DNA of 64,000 bases from Flavimaricola marinus (GTDB lineage Bacteria > Pseudomonadota > Alphaproteobacteria > Rhodobacterales > Rhodobacteraceae): NCBI RefSeq assembly GCF_900184895.1, contig NZ_FXZK01000001.1, positions 1 to 64,000 on the forward strand, given 5' to 3'. This document shows, in pieces, positions 39,292 to 48,536 of the stretch. The stretch's first letter is position 1, and each line of letters begins with the position of its first letter. The notes beneath the pieces are model-generated. The model was not told the DNA's origin, did no database searches, and worked only from the letters and a program-made list of their open reading frames with translations. Made by a program: the position numbers and the translations under genes.

Positions 39292-40093
39292 GGGAGAGTT
39301 CCTCAGATCTTTGCGCGGCGGCATGGACCGCACGCCGCAGTAGTTGCGGAAACCCGGTCTCCGCGTCCATCAAAACTTCGAGCGCCGCTTGGGTGGTGCC
39401 ATTCGGAGAGGTCACATTGCGGCGCAGCACGTCAGGGGATTCATCAGCAGATTCAGCCAGTTGCCCGGCCCCGCCAACGGTCGCCTTGGCCAAGGCCATA
39501 GCCAAATCAGGTGCGAGTCCCTCGGCCTCGCCTGCGGCCGCCAAGGTTTCGATCAGGTGAAACACGTAGGCCGGGCCAGAGCCGGACACGGCCGTCACGG
39601 CGTCCATCTGCCCTTCGTTTTCGAGGCGAACAGTCTGGCCGACAGCCTGCAAAAGCCCCTCGGCCAGCAACATATGCGCTTCGGTGGTGGTTGCGTTTCC
39701 GATCAACGCCGTGATGCCCCGGCCAATGGCCGCAGGCGTATTCGGCATTGCCCGGATGATCGGGCTTTCAGCGCCCAATACGGCTTCGAATGACGCGATC
39801 AGAGTGCCCGCGGCAACGGACAGAAAAAGCGTCTGACCGGCCCCGAGCGCCCGCAACCGGGGCAATGCATCGCCCATCATCTGCGGCTTGACCGCGATCA
39901 GCGCAACGGCGGGATCGTCTGGTAAGTCCTTGTTTATATGGACCCCTGTCGAGAGCAGCCAGTCAGAGGGATTTGGGTCCAGCACCCAGACAGACGTAGC
40001 GGGCAGCCCGTTGCCCAGCCATCCCTGCAACATCGCCGAGCCCATTTTGCCGCATCCCAATAGGACGAGGCCGCGTTCGGACAATTCTGACAT
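39284..40093 (-). CDS. proC: Pyrroline-5-carboxylate reductase
   Basis: Last step of proline synthesis. The NADP-binding start GLVLLGCGKMGSAMLQGW, the middle AMPNTPAAIGRGITAL, and the active-site block DAVTAVSGSGPAYVFHLIE with RRNVTSPNGTT at the C-terminal end are canonical. 269 residues. It overlaps csaA by eight bases and follows the YbjN gene by about 90 bases on the same strand. Confidence 0.97.
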   Translation of the reverse strand: MSELSERGLVLLGCGKMGSAMLQGWLGNGLPATSVWVLDPNPSDWLLSTGVHINKDLPDDPAVALIAVKPQMMGDALPRLRALGAGQTLFLSVAAGTLIASFEAVLGAESPIIRAMPNTPAAIGRGITALIGNATTTEAHMLLAEGLLQAVGQTVRLENEGQMDAVTAVSGSGPAYVFHLIETLAAAGEAEGLAPDLAMALAKATVGGAGQLAESADESPDVLRRNVTSPNGTTQAALEVLMDAETGFPQLLRRAVHAAAQRSEELSRG

Positions 40094-40184
40094 CGGGGTC
40101 TCCGTTTACGTGTTTTGGGGCCGATCTGGCGGCTCAACGACCTAGGAAACCCATCTGGAATTGTGGGTCAAGCCCACCATGCTC

Positions 40185-40688
40185 TCAGGCGCGACCGTAG
40201 GCCTCGGCCATGGCGATTTGAAGCGCCTCGTCCGGCGTCCGGTCGCCCCAGGTAACCAGTTGAAAAGCGGGGTAAAACCGCTCACAGCTGACCACCGCGG
40301 CCTTGATAAGCGTGTCGATCTGTTCGCTGCCGGCGACCTGATCACCGGCCAGAACGAGGCCATAGCGGTAGACCATCAGCTTCTGCTCACCCCACCATGT
40401 GAAGGCACCGGACCAGCACAAGTCATTGACGGAATTGAGCATTTCATAGACCCGGCCCATCTTTTCCTCGGGAGGCTCCATCTCGAAAGTGCAGATCAGA
40501 CGCAGGGTTTCGTCAAAGGCCGACCACGCGAGGGTGATCGAATAGGTCCGCCACTGTCCTTCGACGGCCATCGCGATCTGATCATCGGCAATCCGATCGA
40601 ACTCCCACTCGTGAAGTTCCGCAATGTTTTCAACAACATCAATGGGATGGAGCTCATCAGAGTCGATATAGTGCTCAGTCAATGCCAT
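40185..40688 (-). CDS. YbjN domain-containing protein
   Basis: A 167-residue protein of the YbjN / type III secretion chaperone-like fold. HPIDVVENIAELHEWEFDRI and GQWRTYSITLAWSAFDETLRL are the family's opening, and WWGEQKLMVYRYGLVLAGDQ the second half. Alphaproteobacterial copies are usually next to proC, as here. YbjN affects motility and stress responses in E. coli, but no mechanism is settled. Confidence 0.9.
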   Translation of the reverse strand: MALTEHYIDSDELHPIDVVENIAELHEWEFDRIADDQIAMAVEGQWRTYSITLAWSAFDETLRLICTFEMEPPEEKMGRVYEMLNSVNDLCWSGAFTWWGEQKLMVYRYGLVLAGDQVAGSEQIDTLIKAAVVSCERFYPAFQLVTWGDRTPDEALQIAMAEAYGRA

Positions 40689-40873
40689 GACGGGGCCTCG
40701 TTCTTTGTGGCGCTGGTTACCCTGCCAGGGTCAAGCGCTCGGTGACTGCTCTAGGACGGGTATGGTTTTCTTTCCGTTCCTACAACATATCGTGGGGCCG
40801 CTGGCCGCTTCTGTAAAGTCATTTCTTGGGGATAAACCGCCCGTAAGGCCAAAAAGACGTCGTTTCCGGCGTC

Positions 40874-40924
40874 GGATATCACATCGTTCTGCCGTCGGTA
40901 TCGCGTCGGTGTCGTTTTCCCGAC
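40874..40924 (+). repeat. Dispersed intergenic repeat, copy B
   Basis: On the plus strand it starts GGATATC, carries TTCTGCCGTCGGTATCGCG and ends GTGTCGTTTTCCCGAC. The last 16 bases match copy C in 15 positions. It sits in the 316-base gap between divergent ybjN and the M42 peptidase gene, 80 bases before the peptidase ATG. Nothing else was recognised in that gap. Confidence 0.8.
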
Positions 40925-41004
40925 ATGTGCCGGGGACTGCCCCCCATTGCAACCTGTGGCGCACCCCCTCAAGATATGCGCAAACAACGAAAGGTATCCT
41001 CCAG

Positions 41005-42042
41005 ATGAACCTCGACCTGCTCAAGAAGCTATGTGAAACCCCCGGTGTTCCCGGCAACGAAGAGCGCGTCCGCGCCCTGATTTCCGACGAGGCGTCCAGC
41101 CTGTTCGACGACATCCGCACCGACCCGATGGGCAGCCTGATCTGCACGCGCAAGGCCGATCCCTCGGTCAAGGATCCGCAAAAGATCGCGCTGATGTGCC
41201 ATATGGACGAGATCGGGTTTCTGGTCAGCCACGTCACCGAAAAGGGCTTTATCCATGTGCAGCCGGTCGGCGGTTTCGACCCGCGCAACCTGTTCTCGCG
41301 CCGGGTTCTGGTCTGCACCGAGAAGGGCGACCTCAAGGGCGTGATGAACCCCGGCGGCAAGCCGGTGCACATCGCCTCGGCGGAGGATCGCAAGAAGATC
41401 CCCGAGGTCACCGAATTCGTCATCGACATCGGCATGGGCGACAAGGCGGCCGATCACGTCAAGGTCGGTGACTTCGTGGTGATGGACGAACCCTTCATCG
41501 AGATCGGCGACAAAATCGTGTCCAAGGCGCTCGACAACCGGATTGCCTGCTGGCTGGGCATCGAGGCCATTCGCGCCCTCGGCGACAAGGGCCGCGGCGC
41601 CGAGGTGACCGTTGTCTTTACCGTTCAGGAGGAAGTCGGCCTGCGCGGTGCGCGCACCTCGTCCTATGGCATCAAGCCGGACATCGGCATCGGCGTGGAT
41701 ACGACGCTGGCCTGTGACACGCCCGGCGTGCCGGAGCATTTCCGCACCACCAAGCAGGGCGACGGCTTTGGTCTGCATGTCCGCGATTCGAGCTTCATCG
41801 CCGACAAGGCGCTCGTCAGCCAGATCGAGGCATTGGCCGTCGAAAAGGGCATCCCTTACCAGCGCACCATGCTGGCCGCCGGTGGTCAGGACGGGGCTGC
41901 CGTCCAGCAAGCCGCTGCCGGTGCCCGCGCCATCGGGATCGTGGTCGGCACCCGCTATATCCATACCGTGACCGAGATGATCCACAAATCCGATCTACAG
42001 GCCGCTCAGGATATTCTGACCGCCTATCTGGAGACGTTCTGA
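41005..42042 (+). CDS. M42-family metallopeptidase
   Basis: A tetrahedral (TET-type) aminopeptidase of 345 residues. Metal-site segments: ALMCHMDEIGF near the start, KALDNRIACWLGIEA, VFTVQEEVGLRGARTS (the catalytic Glu pair) and GVDTTLACDTPGVPE. The C-terminal His region is IHTVTEMIHKSDL. It acts in the cytoplasm on peptides. The start at 41005 matches the family; the frame is open far upstream through the repeat region but that is not conserved. Endoglucanase annotations for this family are historical. Confidence 0.94.
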   Translation: MNLDLLKKLCETPGVPGNEERVRALISDEASSLFDDIRTDPMGSLICTRKADPSVKDPQKIALMCHMDEIGFLVSHVTEKGFIHVQPVGGFDPRNLFSRRVLVCTEKGDLKGVMNPGGKPVHIASAEDRKKIPEVTEFVIDIGMGDKAADHVKVGDFVVMDEPFIEIGDKIVSKALDNRIACWLGIEAIRALGDKGRGAEVTVVFTVQEEVGLRGARTSSYGIKPDIGIGVDTTLACDTPGVPEHFRTTKQGDGFGLHVRDSSFIADKALVSQIEALAVEKGIPYQRTMLAAGGQDGAAVQQAAAGARAIGIVVGTRYIHTVTEMIHKSDLQAAQDILTAYLETF

Positions 42043-42156
42043 CGACAAATCCGCGAGGCCGGGCGCCCCGGGAAGAAGGTGGTGCCTTGGCCCGGGTCGG
42101 GCGGCCGCCTGCACGCGTTTTGCGCACGGCGCTGTTGGCAGAGTGGGGGTGAGCGT

Positions 42157-42211
42157 CAGGGGGCGCTGCCCCCCGCTTCGCTCCCCCCGCCGTATTTTGG
42201 GCCAAAAGAAG
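42157..42211. repeat. REP-like GC-rich palindromic element
   Basis: GGGGGC-GCT-GCCCCC (42159-42173) forms a perfect hairpin, followed by CGCTTCGCTCCCCCCG and GTATTTTGGGCCAAAAGAAG. This composite is familiar as an abundant extragenic element in Rhodobacteraceae genomes. It lies between convergent M42 peptidase and ubiK genes, where such elements often act as transcription ends. One copy in this window. Confidence 0.65.
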
Positions 42212-42235
42212 CGGGCCGGTCGGGCGGTGTTGCAG

Positions 42236-42478
42236 TCAGCCCTTGGCTTCGAGGGCTTCGATCCGGGCCAAGAGTGCTGCGTTTTCTTCGCGTGCCTTTT
42301 GCGCCATCGTCCGCACCGCGTCGAATTCCTCGCGGGTGACGAGATCACGGTCGGCGAGCCAGCGGTCCATCATGGATTTGAGCGCGGTGTTCGCCTCATC
42401 CTTGGCCCCCTGTGCGACGCCCATGGCGTTCGTCATCAATTGGCCAAGGTCGTCGAAAATCTTGTTGCGGGTCTGCAT
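42236..42478 (-). CDS. ubiK: Ubiquinone biosynthesis accessory factor UbiK (BMFP domain)
   Basis: An 80-residue protein with an amphipathic N-terminal helix (MQTRNKIFDDLGQLMTNAM) and a C-terminal coiled coil (KAREENAALLARIEALEAK). This is the BMFP/UbiK design; members help assemble the aerobic ubiquinone complex with UbiJ and act as trimers that bind lipids. It is divergent from lgt with 100 bases between starts. Confidence 0.9.
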   Translation of the reverse strand: MQTRNKIFDDLGQLMTNAMGVAQGAKDEANTALKSMMDRWLADRDLVTREEFDAVRTMAQKAREENAALLARIEALEAKG

Positions 42479-42578
42479 GTCAGCCTCCGGTCATGGTTGC
42501 CCTATATATGGGGCGCGTTGCTCTTGTTCACAAGCCACGGCGGTTGGTTGACTTCGTCGCAGCCGAAGGCCAGAGATC

Positions 42579-43469
42579 ATGCCCATGCAAACTGGCCTCC
42601 CCTTCCCCCCGATTTCGCCCGAGATCTTTTCGATCTCCCTGGGCGGGTTTGAATTCGCGCTGCGCTGGTATGCTCTGGCCTACATCGTCGGCATCATCAT
42701 CGGATGGCGCATCGCCGTGGCCGCCGTGCGCCGCCCTGCCCTGTGGCGCGGCGCTGTGCCCGCCGCGACGCCCGAACAGCTGGAGAACTTGCTGACCTGG
42801 ATCGTGGTCGGCGTGATTGCGGGCGGTCGTTTGGGCTATGTCCTGTTTTACAACCCGACTTACTACTTTGCGAACCCGACGCAGATCCCGATCATCTGGG
42901 AAGGCGGCATGTCGTTTCATGGCGGCTTTCTCGGCGTCGTTGTCGCGATATTCCTGTTTGCCCGCCGCCACGACATCACTCTCGGCTCGCTTGCCGACAC
43001 GGTCGCGCTGGCGGCGCCGCCGGCGATCCTGCTTGGCCGCCTCGCCAATTTCATCAATGCCGAATTGTGGGGCCGTCCGACCACTCTGCCGTGGGGCGTG
43101 ATCTTTCCCGGTGAGGCTGCACAGGCCTGTGCCACCGCGACGACGATGTGTGCCCGCCATCCCTCGCAGCTATACGAGGCGCTCCTCGAAGGTGTGGTCC
43201 TGCTTGCCGTGATGCTGTGGTTGGCGTTTCGGCGTGGGGCCTTCAAGACGCCGTGGCTGTTGTCGGGGGTGTTCTTTGCCGGATATGGCATCGCCCGTTT
43301 CCTCGTGGAGTTCGTCCGCCAGCCCGACGAGCAGTTTCAGGGGCCGGGCAACCCGCTGGGTCTTGCCTTTCACATTGACGGCGTCGGCCTGACCATGGGC
43401 CAGACCCTGACCCTGCCGATGATCGTGCTGGGCATTGCCGTCATCGTGATCGCCCGTCGTCGCGCATGA
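42579..43469 (+). CDS. lgt: Prolipoprotein diacylglyceryl transferase
   Basis: Inner-membrane enzyme that adds diacylglycerol to the lipobox cysteine of prolipoproteins. About seven membrane segments. The signature [12 protein letters not shown], the HGGFLG loop, [30 protein letters not shown] and [14 protein letters not shown] hold the essential His, Arg, Asn and Tyr residues. 296 residues from the ATG at 42579; another ATG two codons on is possible. The stop overlaps the midA start as ATGA. Confidence 0.96.
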   Translation: MPMQTGLPFPPISPEIFSISLGGFEFALRWYALAYIVGIIIGWRIAVAAVRRPALWRGAVPAATPEQLENLLTWIVVGVIAGGRLGYVLFYNPTYYFANPTQIPIIWEGGMSFHGGFLGVVVAIFLFARRHDITLGSLADTVALAAPPAILLGRLANFINAELWGRPTTLPWGVIFPGEAAQACATATTMCARHPSQLYEALLEGVVLLAVMLWLAFRRGAFKTPWLLSGVFFAGYGIARFLVEFVRQPDEQFQGPGNPLGLAFHIDGVGLTMGQTLTLPMIVLGIAVIVIARRRA

Positions 43470-44524
43470 CCCCGCTGGCCGAACAGCTGATCGCGCGGAT
43501 TGCCCGCACCGGGCCGATCCCGCTGTCCGACTATATGGCGGAGTGCCTGCTGCATCCTCAGCACGGCTATTACAGCACCCGCGACCCATTGGGGGCCGCA
43601 GGGGATTTCACCACGGCCCCGGAAGTCAGCCAGATGTTCGGCGAGTTGATTGGCCTGTGCCTTGCACAGACCTGGAAGGATCAGGGAAAGCCCGCCGCGA
43701 TCGCTCTGGCCGAGCTTGGACCGGGCCGCGGCACCTTGATGGCCGATGTGCTTCGCGCGACCAAGGGGGTGCCGGGGTTTCATGCCGTTGCTCAGGTGCA
43801 TCTGGTCGAGGCTTCGCCCGTCTTGCGCCAAGCGCAGGCCGACCGGGTGCCGCAGGCCACGTGGCACGACAGTATCGAGGGTCTTCCCGATCTGCCGCTG
43901 TTCCTGATTGCCAACGAGTTCTTCGATGCGCTGCCGATCCGTCAGTTCCAGAGGGCGGAAGGCGGCTGGTCTGAATGCGTGGTGGGTGTGCAGGACGGGA
44001 CCCTGGCCTACGGGCTGACCAGCCCCTCACCCATTGCCCGGTTGGAACATCGGCTGGAGGACACCAAGCCCGGCGACATCGTCGAGACCTGCGCCCCCGG
44101 GCAGGCCGTCGCCAACCGGATCGGGCAGCAGATCGAGGCGCACGGCGGTGCGGCGCTGATTATCGACTACGGCGATTGGCGCAGTCAGGGCGATACCTTT
44201 CAGGCCGTTGCCCGGCATGGTCACGTCGATCCGCTGAGCGCCCCCGGCCAAGCGGACTTGACCGCGCAGGTCGACTTCGAGGCGCTGGCCCTCGCGGCGT
44301 CCCCCGCCAAGTTCACCCGGCTGACCCCGCAGGGCGTGTTTCTCGAACGCCTCGGGATCACGCAAAGGGCCGAGGCGCTGGCGGCGAAACTGTCCGGCCC
44401 GGCCCTTGAAACCCACATCGCCGCGCATCGGCGCTTGACCCACCCGGCAGAGATGGGTCACCTGTTCAAGGTAATCGGCCTGACCCCTTCGACAGCGGCG
44501 CCACCGCCCGGATTGGAACCATGA
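43466..44524 (+). CDS. SAM-dependent methyltransferase, MidA/NDUFAF7 family
   Basis: A 352-residue protein. [51 protein letters not shown] (SAM motif I) and [15 protein letters not shown] are the DUF185/MidA signature. The mitochondrial relative NDUFAF7 methylates an arginine of complex I subunit NDUFS2, so the bacterial protein may act on NuoCD; that is inference. It overlaps lgt and pgeF by four bases each. Confidence 0.92.
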   Translation: MTPLAEQLIARIARTGPIPLSDYMAECLLHPQHGYYSTRDPLGAAGDFTTAPEVSQMFGELIGLCLAQTWKDQGKPAAIALAELGPGRGTLMADVLRATKGVPGFHAVAQVHLVEASPVLRQAQADRVPQATWHDSIEGLPDLPLFLIANEFFDALPIRQFQRAEGGWSECVVGVQDGTLAYGLTSPSPIARLEHRLEDTKPGDIVETCAPGQAVANRIGQQIEAHGGAALIIDYGDWRSQGDTFQAVARHGHVDPLSAPGQADLTAQVDFEALALAASPAKFTRLTPQGVFLERLGITQRAEALAAKLSGPALETHIAAHRRLTHPAEMGHLFKVIGLTPSTAAPPPGLEP

Positions 44525-45276
44525 CGCTCGATATCATCACCTCGGACGCGCTCAGCCCCCTGCGCCACGGCTTTTTCGGCCGGTCGGGCGGTGCCTCGTC
44601 AGGCGTGTTTTCCGGGCTGAATTGCGGCTATGGCAGCTCTGATCAGAAAGAGGCCATCGGCATCAACCGCGCCCGCGTGGCCGAGGCGATGGGAGTCTCG
44701 CCGGAGGCCCTTGCCGGGGTTCATCAGATCCATTCCGCAGATGTCGTCACAGTGACGGATGTGCGCGAGGAGCGCCCCCCGGCGGATGCGATGGTCACGG
44801 CGACACCGGGTGTGGCCCTGTCGGTGCTGACCGCCGATTGCGCCCCGGTCCTGTTCGCAGACAAGGACGCCGGGGTCATTGGCGCGGCCCATTCCGGCTG
44901 GAAAGGCGCCTTGGGCGGCGTCCTCGAAGCCACGATCGAGGCGATGGAGGCGCTGGGCGCCGACCGCGACGGGATCGCCGTCGTGATCGGACCGACGATC
45001 AGCCAGCGCGCTTACGAGGTCGGCCCCGAGTTCCTTGATGCCTTTCTGGCAGAGGACCACGAAGCGGCCCGCTTCTTTGCCAATGGCGAAGGCGACCGGA
45101 TGCAGTTCGACCTGCCCGGCTTTGCTCTTTGGCGGCTGCGCACGGCTGGTGTCGGCCATGCGGAATGGACCCGCCATTGCACCTATTCCGAACCGTCGCG
45201 CTTTTTCAGCTATCGCCGGACCACACATGCCCGCGAAGCCGACTACGGCCGGTTGATTGCAGCCATCCGGCTGTAA
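44521..45276 (+). CDS. pgeF: Peptidoglycan editing factor PgeF (laccase-domain)
   Basis: A 251-residue protein of the YfiH/PgeF family. The zinc/copper ligands His, Cys, His are in GVHQIHSADVV, LTADCAPVLFAD and GAAHSGWKGALGG. The C-terminus has CTYSEPSRFFSYRR. In E. coli it removes L-Ser wrongly built into UDP-MurNAc; polyphenol oxidase activity is also reported for relatives. Third gene of the coupled lgt-midA-pgeF run. The 282 bases that follow, up to 45558, contain no recognised gene. Confidence 0.93.
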   Translation: MTLDIITSDALSPLRHGFFGRSGGASSGVFSGLNCGYGSSDQKEAIGINRARVAEAMGVSPEALAGVHQIHSADVVTVTDVREERPPADAMVTATPGVALSVLTADCAPVLFADKDAGVIGAAHSGWKGALGGVLEATIEAMEALGADRDGIAVVIGPTISQRAYEVGPEFLDAFLAEDHEAARFFANGEGDRMQFDLPGFALWRLRTAGVGHAEWTRHCTYSEPSRFFSYRRTTHAREADYGRLIAAIRL

Positions 45277-45558
45277 TTCGGCACGATTGCGGCGGCAATG
45301 TGCCGTGGCATCGGAAACAATCCCTGCATCCTACCGTTCGTTACCGCCCCTTGGTGAACAATCGCCCTAGTTTTGCGAGCCTCGGGGTCGCCCCGGCCAT
45401 TTCGCCGCAGACGCCGAGTGCCAGTTCGCCCGCCCGGCAATTTACCACGATACCGTCAAACTCCTGCCGCAGGCGGAGGTCAGGATCAGCCGCAATGGGG
45501 CAGAACACACGACCCCACATTGACATTGAGGCCCTGCATAACCCGTGAGGAGAGCGCC

Positions 45559-45735
45559 ATGACGACCGAGAAACGCTGGATCGAGCCACTGTTGGCAGAG
45601 GCCGCCGCCTGCAAGACCAAGATGCCTTGGGAGCGCGGACTGCGCCGCCAAGCCTTCATCAGCCGTCGCGACGGGGCCGAGAACACCACATCGGCAAAGC
45701 GCCCCGGGTTCGAGCAAAGCCGCGCCTCCGCCTGA
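45559..45735 (+). CDS. Small conserved-looking protein, 58 residues
   Basis: Starts MTTEKRWIEPLLAEAAACK and continues with MPWERGLRRQAFISRR. Short basic proteins with a similar MTTxxRWxxxxLAEAA opening are known to me from roseobacters, without function. GGAGAG lies upstream of the ATG and a strong terminator follows 40 bases after the stop, which together support a real gene. Confidence 0.65.
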   Translation: MTTEKRWIEPLLAEAAACKTKMPWERGLRRQAFISRRDGAENTTSAKRPGFEQSRASA

Positions 45736-45776
45736 TCCGAAATATCGGGGCCAATAGTGGCCAAATCTGACAAGGA

Positions 45777-45809
45777 ATCGCCCGACCGTCACGGTCGCGG
45801 CGATTTTTT
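45777..45809 (+). terminator. Strong intrinsic terminator
   Basis: ATCGCCCGACCG (45777-45788) pairs with CGGTCGCGGCGAT (45792-45804) with a single-base bulge and a TCA loop, then TTTTT follows. It ends the transcript of the 58-residue gene. The rest of the gap to 46032 holds only a poor promoter-like TTGACA at 45927. Confidence 0.85.
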
Positions 45810-46032
45810 CGTGGTTAACGACACCGGTCTCGAATCAAAATGTGGCAGGATATCCTGTGGCGGTGTGAACAATCCCTGACCGGACCGCGGGATTGATGAC
45901 GAACCGAATCCGTTTCACGACTTTGGTTGACAGGAAAAGCTGATTTCGGCCACATTTAGGACAACAGCAATGTTCCTCAGATGTTGTCGGTGGGGCCGAC
46001 AGATGTGTGACCAACCTCAAGGGGTAAGGCGC

Positions 46033-46836
46033 ATGATGACGTCCCACAGAACCACCGCTGGCCTCGCGGTGGACCGAAATAAGTCGCTGGTTCCCTCAGG
46101 CCAGTTTTCTCAGGCGGATGGACGATCTCCGCGCATGATGCCTCTCATGCGCAAAGTCGAGATCGTCCACCTGACCAACCGCTACTCTCTCGATATTGAC
46201 GATTTCAGCCGCATCGTTCCGGCCATCGGCCCATTCGACGAAGCCTTTTCGGCCTTTGCCCGTGGCAGCTTGCTGCAGACGGATCGCGGACAGCTTGCCG
46301 TCGAAGACCTCTTGCCCGGCGACAAGGTCCGGACTGTCGACGCCGGTTTTCAGACCCTGATTTGGCGCGGCACCACGGTTCTTTCATCCCTGGCCAAGGG
46401 ACAGGATCCGTCGATGGGCCAGTTGACCCGGATTGCCGCGGATTCGCTCGGCATCGCCCGCCCGATGCCCGATCTCGTGCTTGGCCCTCGTGCCCGGTTG
46501 GCGCACCGGTCCGCCGGCGTCAGAACCCTGACGGGCAAGGACACCGCGCTGATCCCGGTGCGCGACTTCATCGACGGGGTCAACGTCGTCAGCCTGACAC
46601 CGCCGACCACCGTCCCGGCCTATCACCTCGGCTTCGAGCGTCATCACCTGCTTGCCGCGAATGGCGTCGAGGTCGAAAGCTATCACCCCGGCCCGTTGCA
46701 TCAGCTTGGACTGCGCGGCGATATGCTCGCCCTGTTCCTGTCGTGCTTTCCACATGTGGACAGCCTTGAGGATTTCGGGCCGCCTGCCCTGCCGCGGCTC
46801 CGCTTGTCGGATCTGGATTTGTTCGAGGTCGCCTGA
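46033..46836 (+). CDS. Hint-domain protein lacking the catalytic cysteine
   Basis: A 267-residue protein. The Hint_2-type domain starts near residue 75 at FSAFARGSLLQTDRGQLAVE and runs through LLPGDKVRTVDAGFQTLIWRG to GFERHHLLAANGVEVES. In self-processing Hint domains the first residue of the block is Cys (as in CFTPGT); here it is Ala. Autoproteolysis or splicing is therefore not expected. GGGGTAAGG precedes tandem ATGs at 46033 and 46036. Such degenerate versions are frequent in Rhodobacterales, usually without known role. Confidence 0.85.
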   Translation: MMTSHRTTAGLAVDRNKSLVPSGQFSQADGRSPRMMPLMRKVEIVHLTNRYSLDIDDFSRIVPAIGPFDEAFSAFARGSLLQTDRGQLAVEDLLPGDKVRTVDAGFQTLIWRGTTVLSSLAKGQDPSMGQLTRIAADSLGIARPMPDLVLGPRARLAHRSAGVRTLTGKDTALIPVRDFIDGVNVVSLTPPTTVPAYHLGFERHHLLAANGVEVESYHPGPLHQLGLRGDMLALFLSCFPHVDSLEDFGPPALPRLRLSDLDLFEVA

Positions 46837-46843
46837 GCGCGGC

Positions 46844-47344
46844 TCAGGCCTCGCGGGCGAGCCGCTCTTCGAGAACGTCGAAGGGCACGCCCGGCTCGTC
46901 TTTGGCCCCCCGGATCACGAGGCTGGTCTTGACGCTGGCCACGTTCGGGGCTGCGGTCAATTGCTCGGTCAGGAAGGTCTGGAACGATCTCAGGTCGGGC
47001 GCCACGCATTTCAGGATGAAGTCCACCTCGCCGTTGAGCATGTGGCATTCGCGGACCAGTGGCCAGCCCTGGCATTTCGCCTCGAAGGCCGACAAGTCCA
47101 CTTCGGCCTGACTGACCAGACCGACCATCGCAAAGACCTGCACTTCGAACCCCAGTTCCCGCGGATCCACGTCGGCGTGATAGCCCCGGATATAGCCCTG
47201 CTCTTCGAGCGTGCGCACGCGCCGCAGACAAGGGGGCGCGGAAATGCCGACACGGCTGGCCAATTCCACGTTGGTCATCCGACCGTCGGCTTGCAATTCG
47301 GCCAGGATCATACGATCTATCTCATCGAGCTTGGTCCCGGGCAT
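46844..47344 (-). CDS. Lrp/AsnC-family transcriptional regulator
   Basis: A 166-residue regulator. The N-terminal HTH is in KLDEIDRMILAELQADGRMT and VELASRVGISAPPCLRRVRTL. The C-terminal RAM ligand domain includes VRECHMLNGEVDFILKCVAPD. The length and RVGISAPPCLRRV are close to Lrp proper of alphaproteobacteria. CAAGGAG precedes the ATG at 47344. It is divergent from trxB and probably binds the AT-rich palindrome between them. Ligand (likely an amino acid) unknown. Confidence 0.92.
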   Translation of the reverse strand: MPGTKLDEIDRMILAELQADGRMTNVELASRVGISAPPCLRRVRTLEEQGYIRGYHADVDPRELGFEVQVFAMVGLVSQAEVDLSAFEAKCQGWPLVRECHMLNGEVDFILKCVAPDLRSFQTFLTEQLTAAPNVASVKTSLVIRGAKDEPGVPFDVLEERLAREA

Positions 47345-47428
47345 GTCGTTCTCCTTGTTGAATTGGCATTGAATACGCCAAGGCCAAGGTTTGCGCAACA
47401 ATGTTTCAATGGGGCGCAACTATATTAT

Positions 47429-47445
47429 CCAAATTTTTGATTTGG
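47429..47445. promoter_or_regulatory. AT-rich palindrome between lrp-like gene and trxB
   Basis: CCAAAT (47429-47434) and ATTTGG (47440-47445) form a perfect inverted repeat around TTTTG. Two GCGCAAC words lie close by (near 47391 and 47414). Lrp-type proteins favour AT-rich dyads, so autoregulation by the adjacent Lrp-like protein is plausible but unproven. Confidence 0.45.
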
Positions 47446-47560
47446 CGCGCTCTGGCGCACTCCGCCAACTGTGAAGACCACCCGGTCGGATTGCCGATTG
47501 TCCCCCTTTCCCCCGGCGGGCGAGACACTTATATCGGGTGGGCATCAAAGGGGGATCACC

Positions 47561-48529
47561 ATGACAGAGCACCGCCACACCAAGACGCTGATCATCGGCT
47601 CCGGCCCGGCTGGCTACACCGCTGGCGTCTATGCCGCCCGTGCGATGCTGAACCCCGTCTTGATCCAGGGTCTGGAGCCGGGTGGCCAGTTGACCACCAC
47701 GACCGAGGTCGAGAATTGGCCCGGTGACACCGAGGTGCAGGGCCCTGACCTGATGGTTCGGATGGAGGCGCATGCCCGCGCCATGGGCTGCGACATCGTG
47801 AGCGACATCGTGACCTCTCTGGACCTGAGCAAGCGCCCGTTCACCGCCCAGACCGACAGCGGCACGGTCTGGACCGCGGATGCGATTATCCTCGCCACCG
47901 GGGCGCGCGCGAAATGGCTCGGCCTGCCGTCTGAGGAGAAGTTCAAGGGCTTCGGCGTCAGCGCCTGTGCCACTTGCGACGGCTTTTTCTATCGCGGTCA
48001 GGAGATCGTCGTGGTCGGCGGCGGCAATACCGCCGTGGAAGAGGCGCTGTTCCTCACCAACTTTGCCTCGAAGGTCACATTGGTGCACCGCCGCGACGAA
48101 TTGCGCGCGGAGCGTATTCTGCAGGACCGCCTGTTCAAGAACCCCAAGATCGAGACGCTGTGGTTTCACGAGGTCGACGAGGTTATCGGCGCCGACAGCC
48201 CTCTGGGCGTCGAAGGCGTGCGGGTCAAGCACACCAAGACCGGCGAGATCACCGAAATCCCTGCCAAGGGCGTCTTCATCGCGATCGGCCACGCCCCGGC
48301 GTCCGAGCTGGTCAAGGACGTGCTCGAAACCCAGCACGGTGGCTATGTCGTCGTGGAGCCAGGCAGCACGCGCACTTCGATCCCCGGCGTCTTTGCCGCC
48401 GGCGACCTGACGGATCACGTGTATCGCCAAGCGGTGACGAGTGCCGGCATGGGCTGTATGGCCGCTCTGGACGCGGAACGGTTCCTTGCGGAACACGGCA
48501 TGGCGGAAGCCGCACAGGCCGCCGAGTAA
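47561..48529 (+). CDS. trxB: Thioredoxin-disulfide reductase
   Basis: FAD/NADPH enzyme that reduces thioredoxin. FAD motif GSGPAGYTAGVYAARA near the start, redox pair in SACATCDGFFYRG, NADPH motif VGGGNTAVEEALFL, and the C-terminal GVFAAGDLTDHVYRQA. Start ATG at 47561 with AAAGGGGG upstream gives 322 residues. A RES-domain gene begins eight bases after its stop. Confidence 0.97.
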   Translation: MTEHRHTKTLIIGSGPAGYTAGVYAARAMLNPVLIQGLEPGGQLTTTTEVENWPGDTEVQGPDLMVRMEAHARAMGCDIVSDIVTSLDLSKRPFTAQTDSGTVWTADAIILATGARAKWLGLPSEEKFKGFGVSACATCDGFFYRGQEIVVVGGGNTAVEEALFLTNFASKVTLVHRRDELRAERILQDRLFKNPKIETLWFHEVDEVIGADSPLGVEGVRVKHTKTGEITEIPAKGVFIAIGHAPASELVKDVLETQHGGYVVVEPGSTRTSIPGVFAAGDLTDHVYRQAVTSAGMGCMAALDAERFLAEHGMAEAAQAAE

Positions 48530-48536
48530 CTGCCCG

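Noticed and set aside
45312-45880. The words AACAATCCCTG near 45315 and 45868 as a repeat
   Set aside because: Only eleven bases are shared, without flanking similarity, so chance cannot be excluded.
45927-45956. Possible promoter TTGACA upstream of the Hint gene
   Set aside because: The -35 is good but no acceptable -10 lies at 16-18 bases, so it was not listed as a feature.
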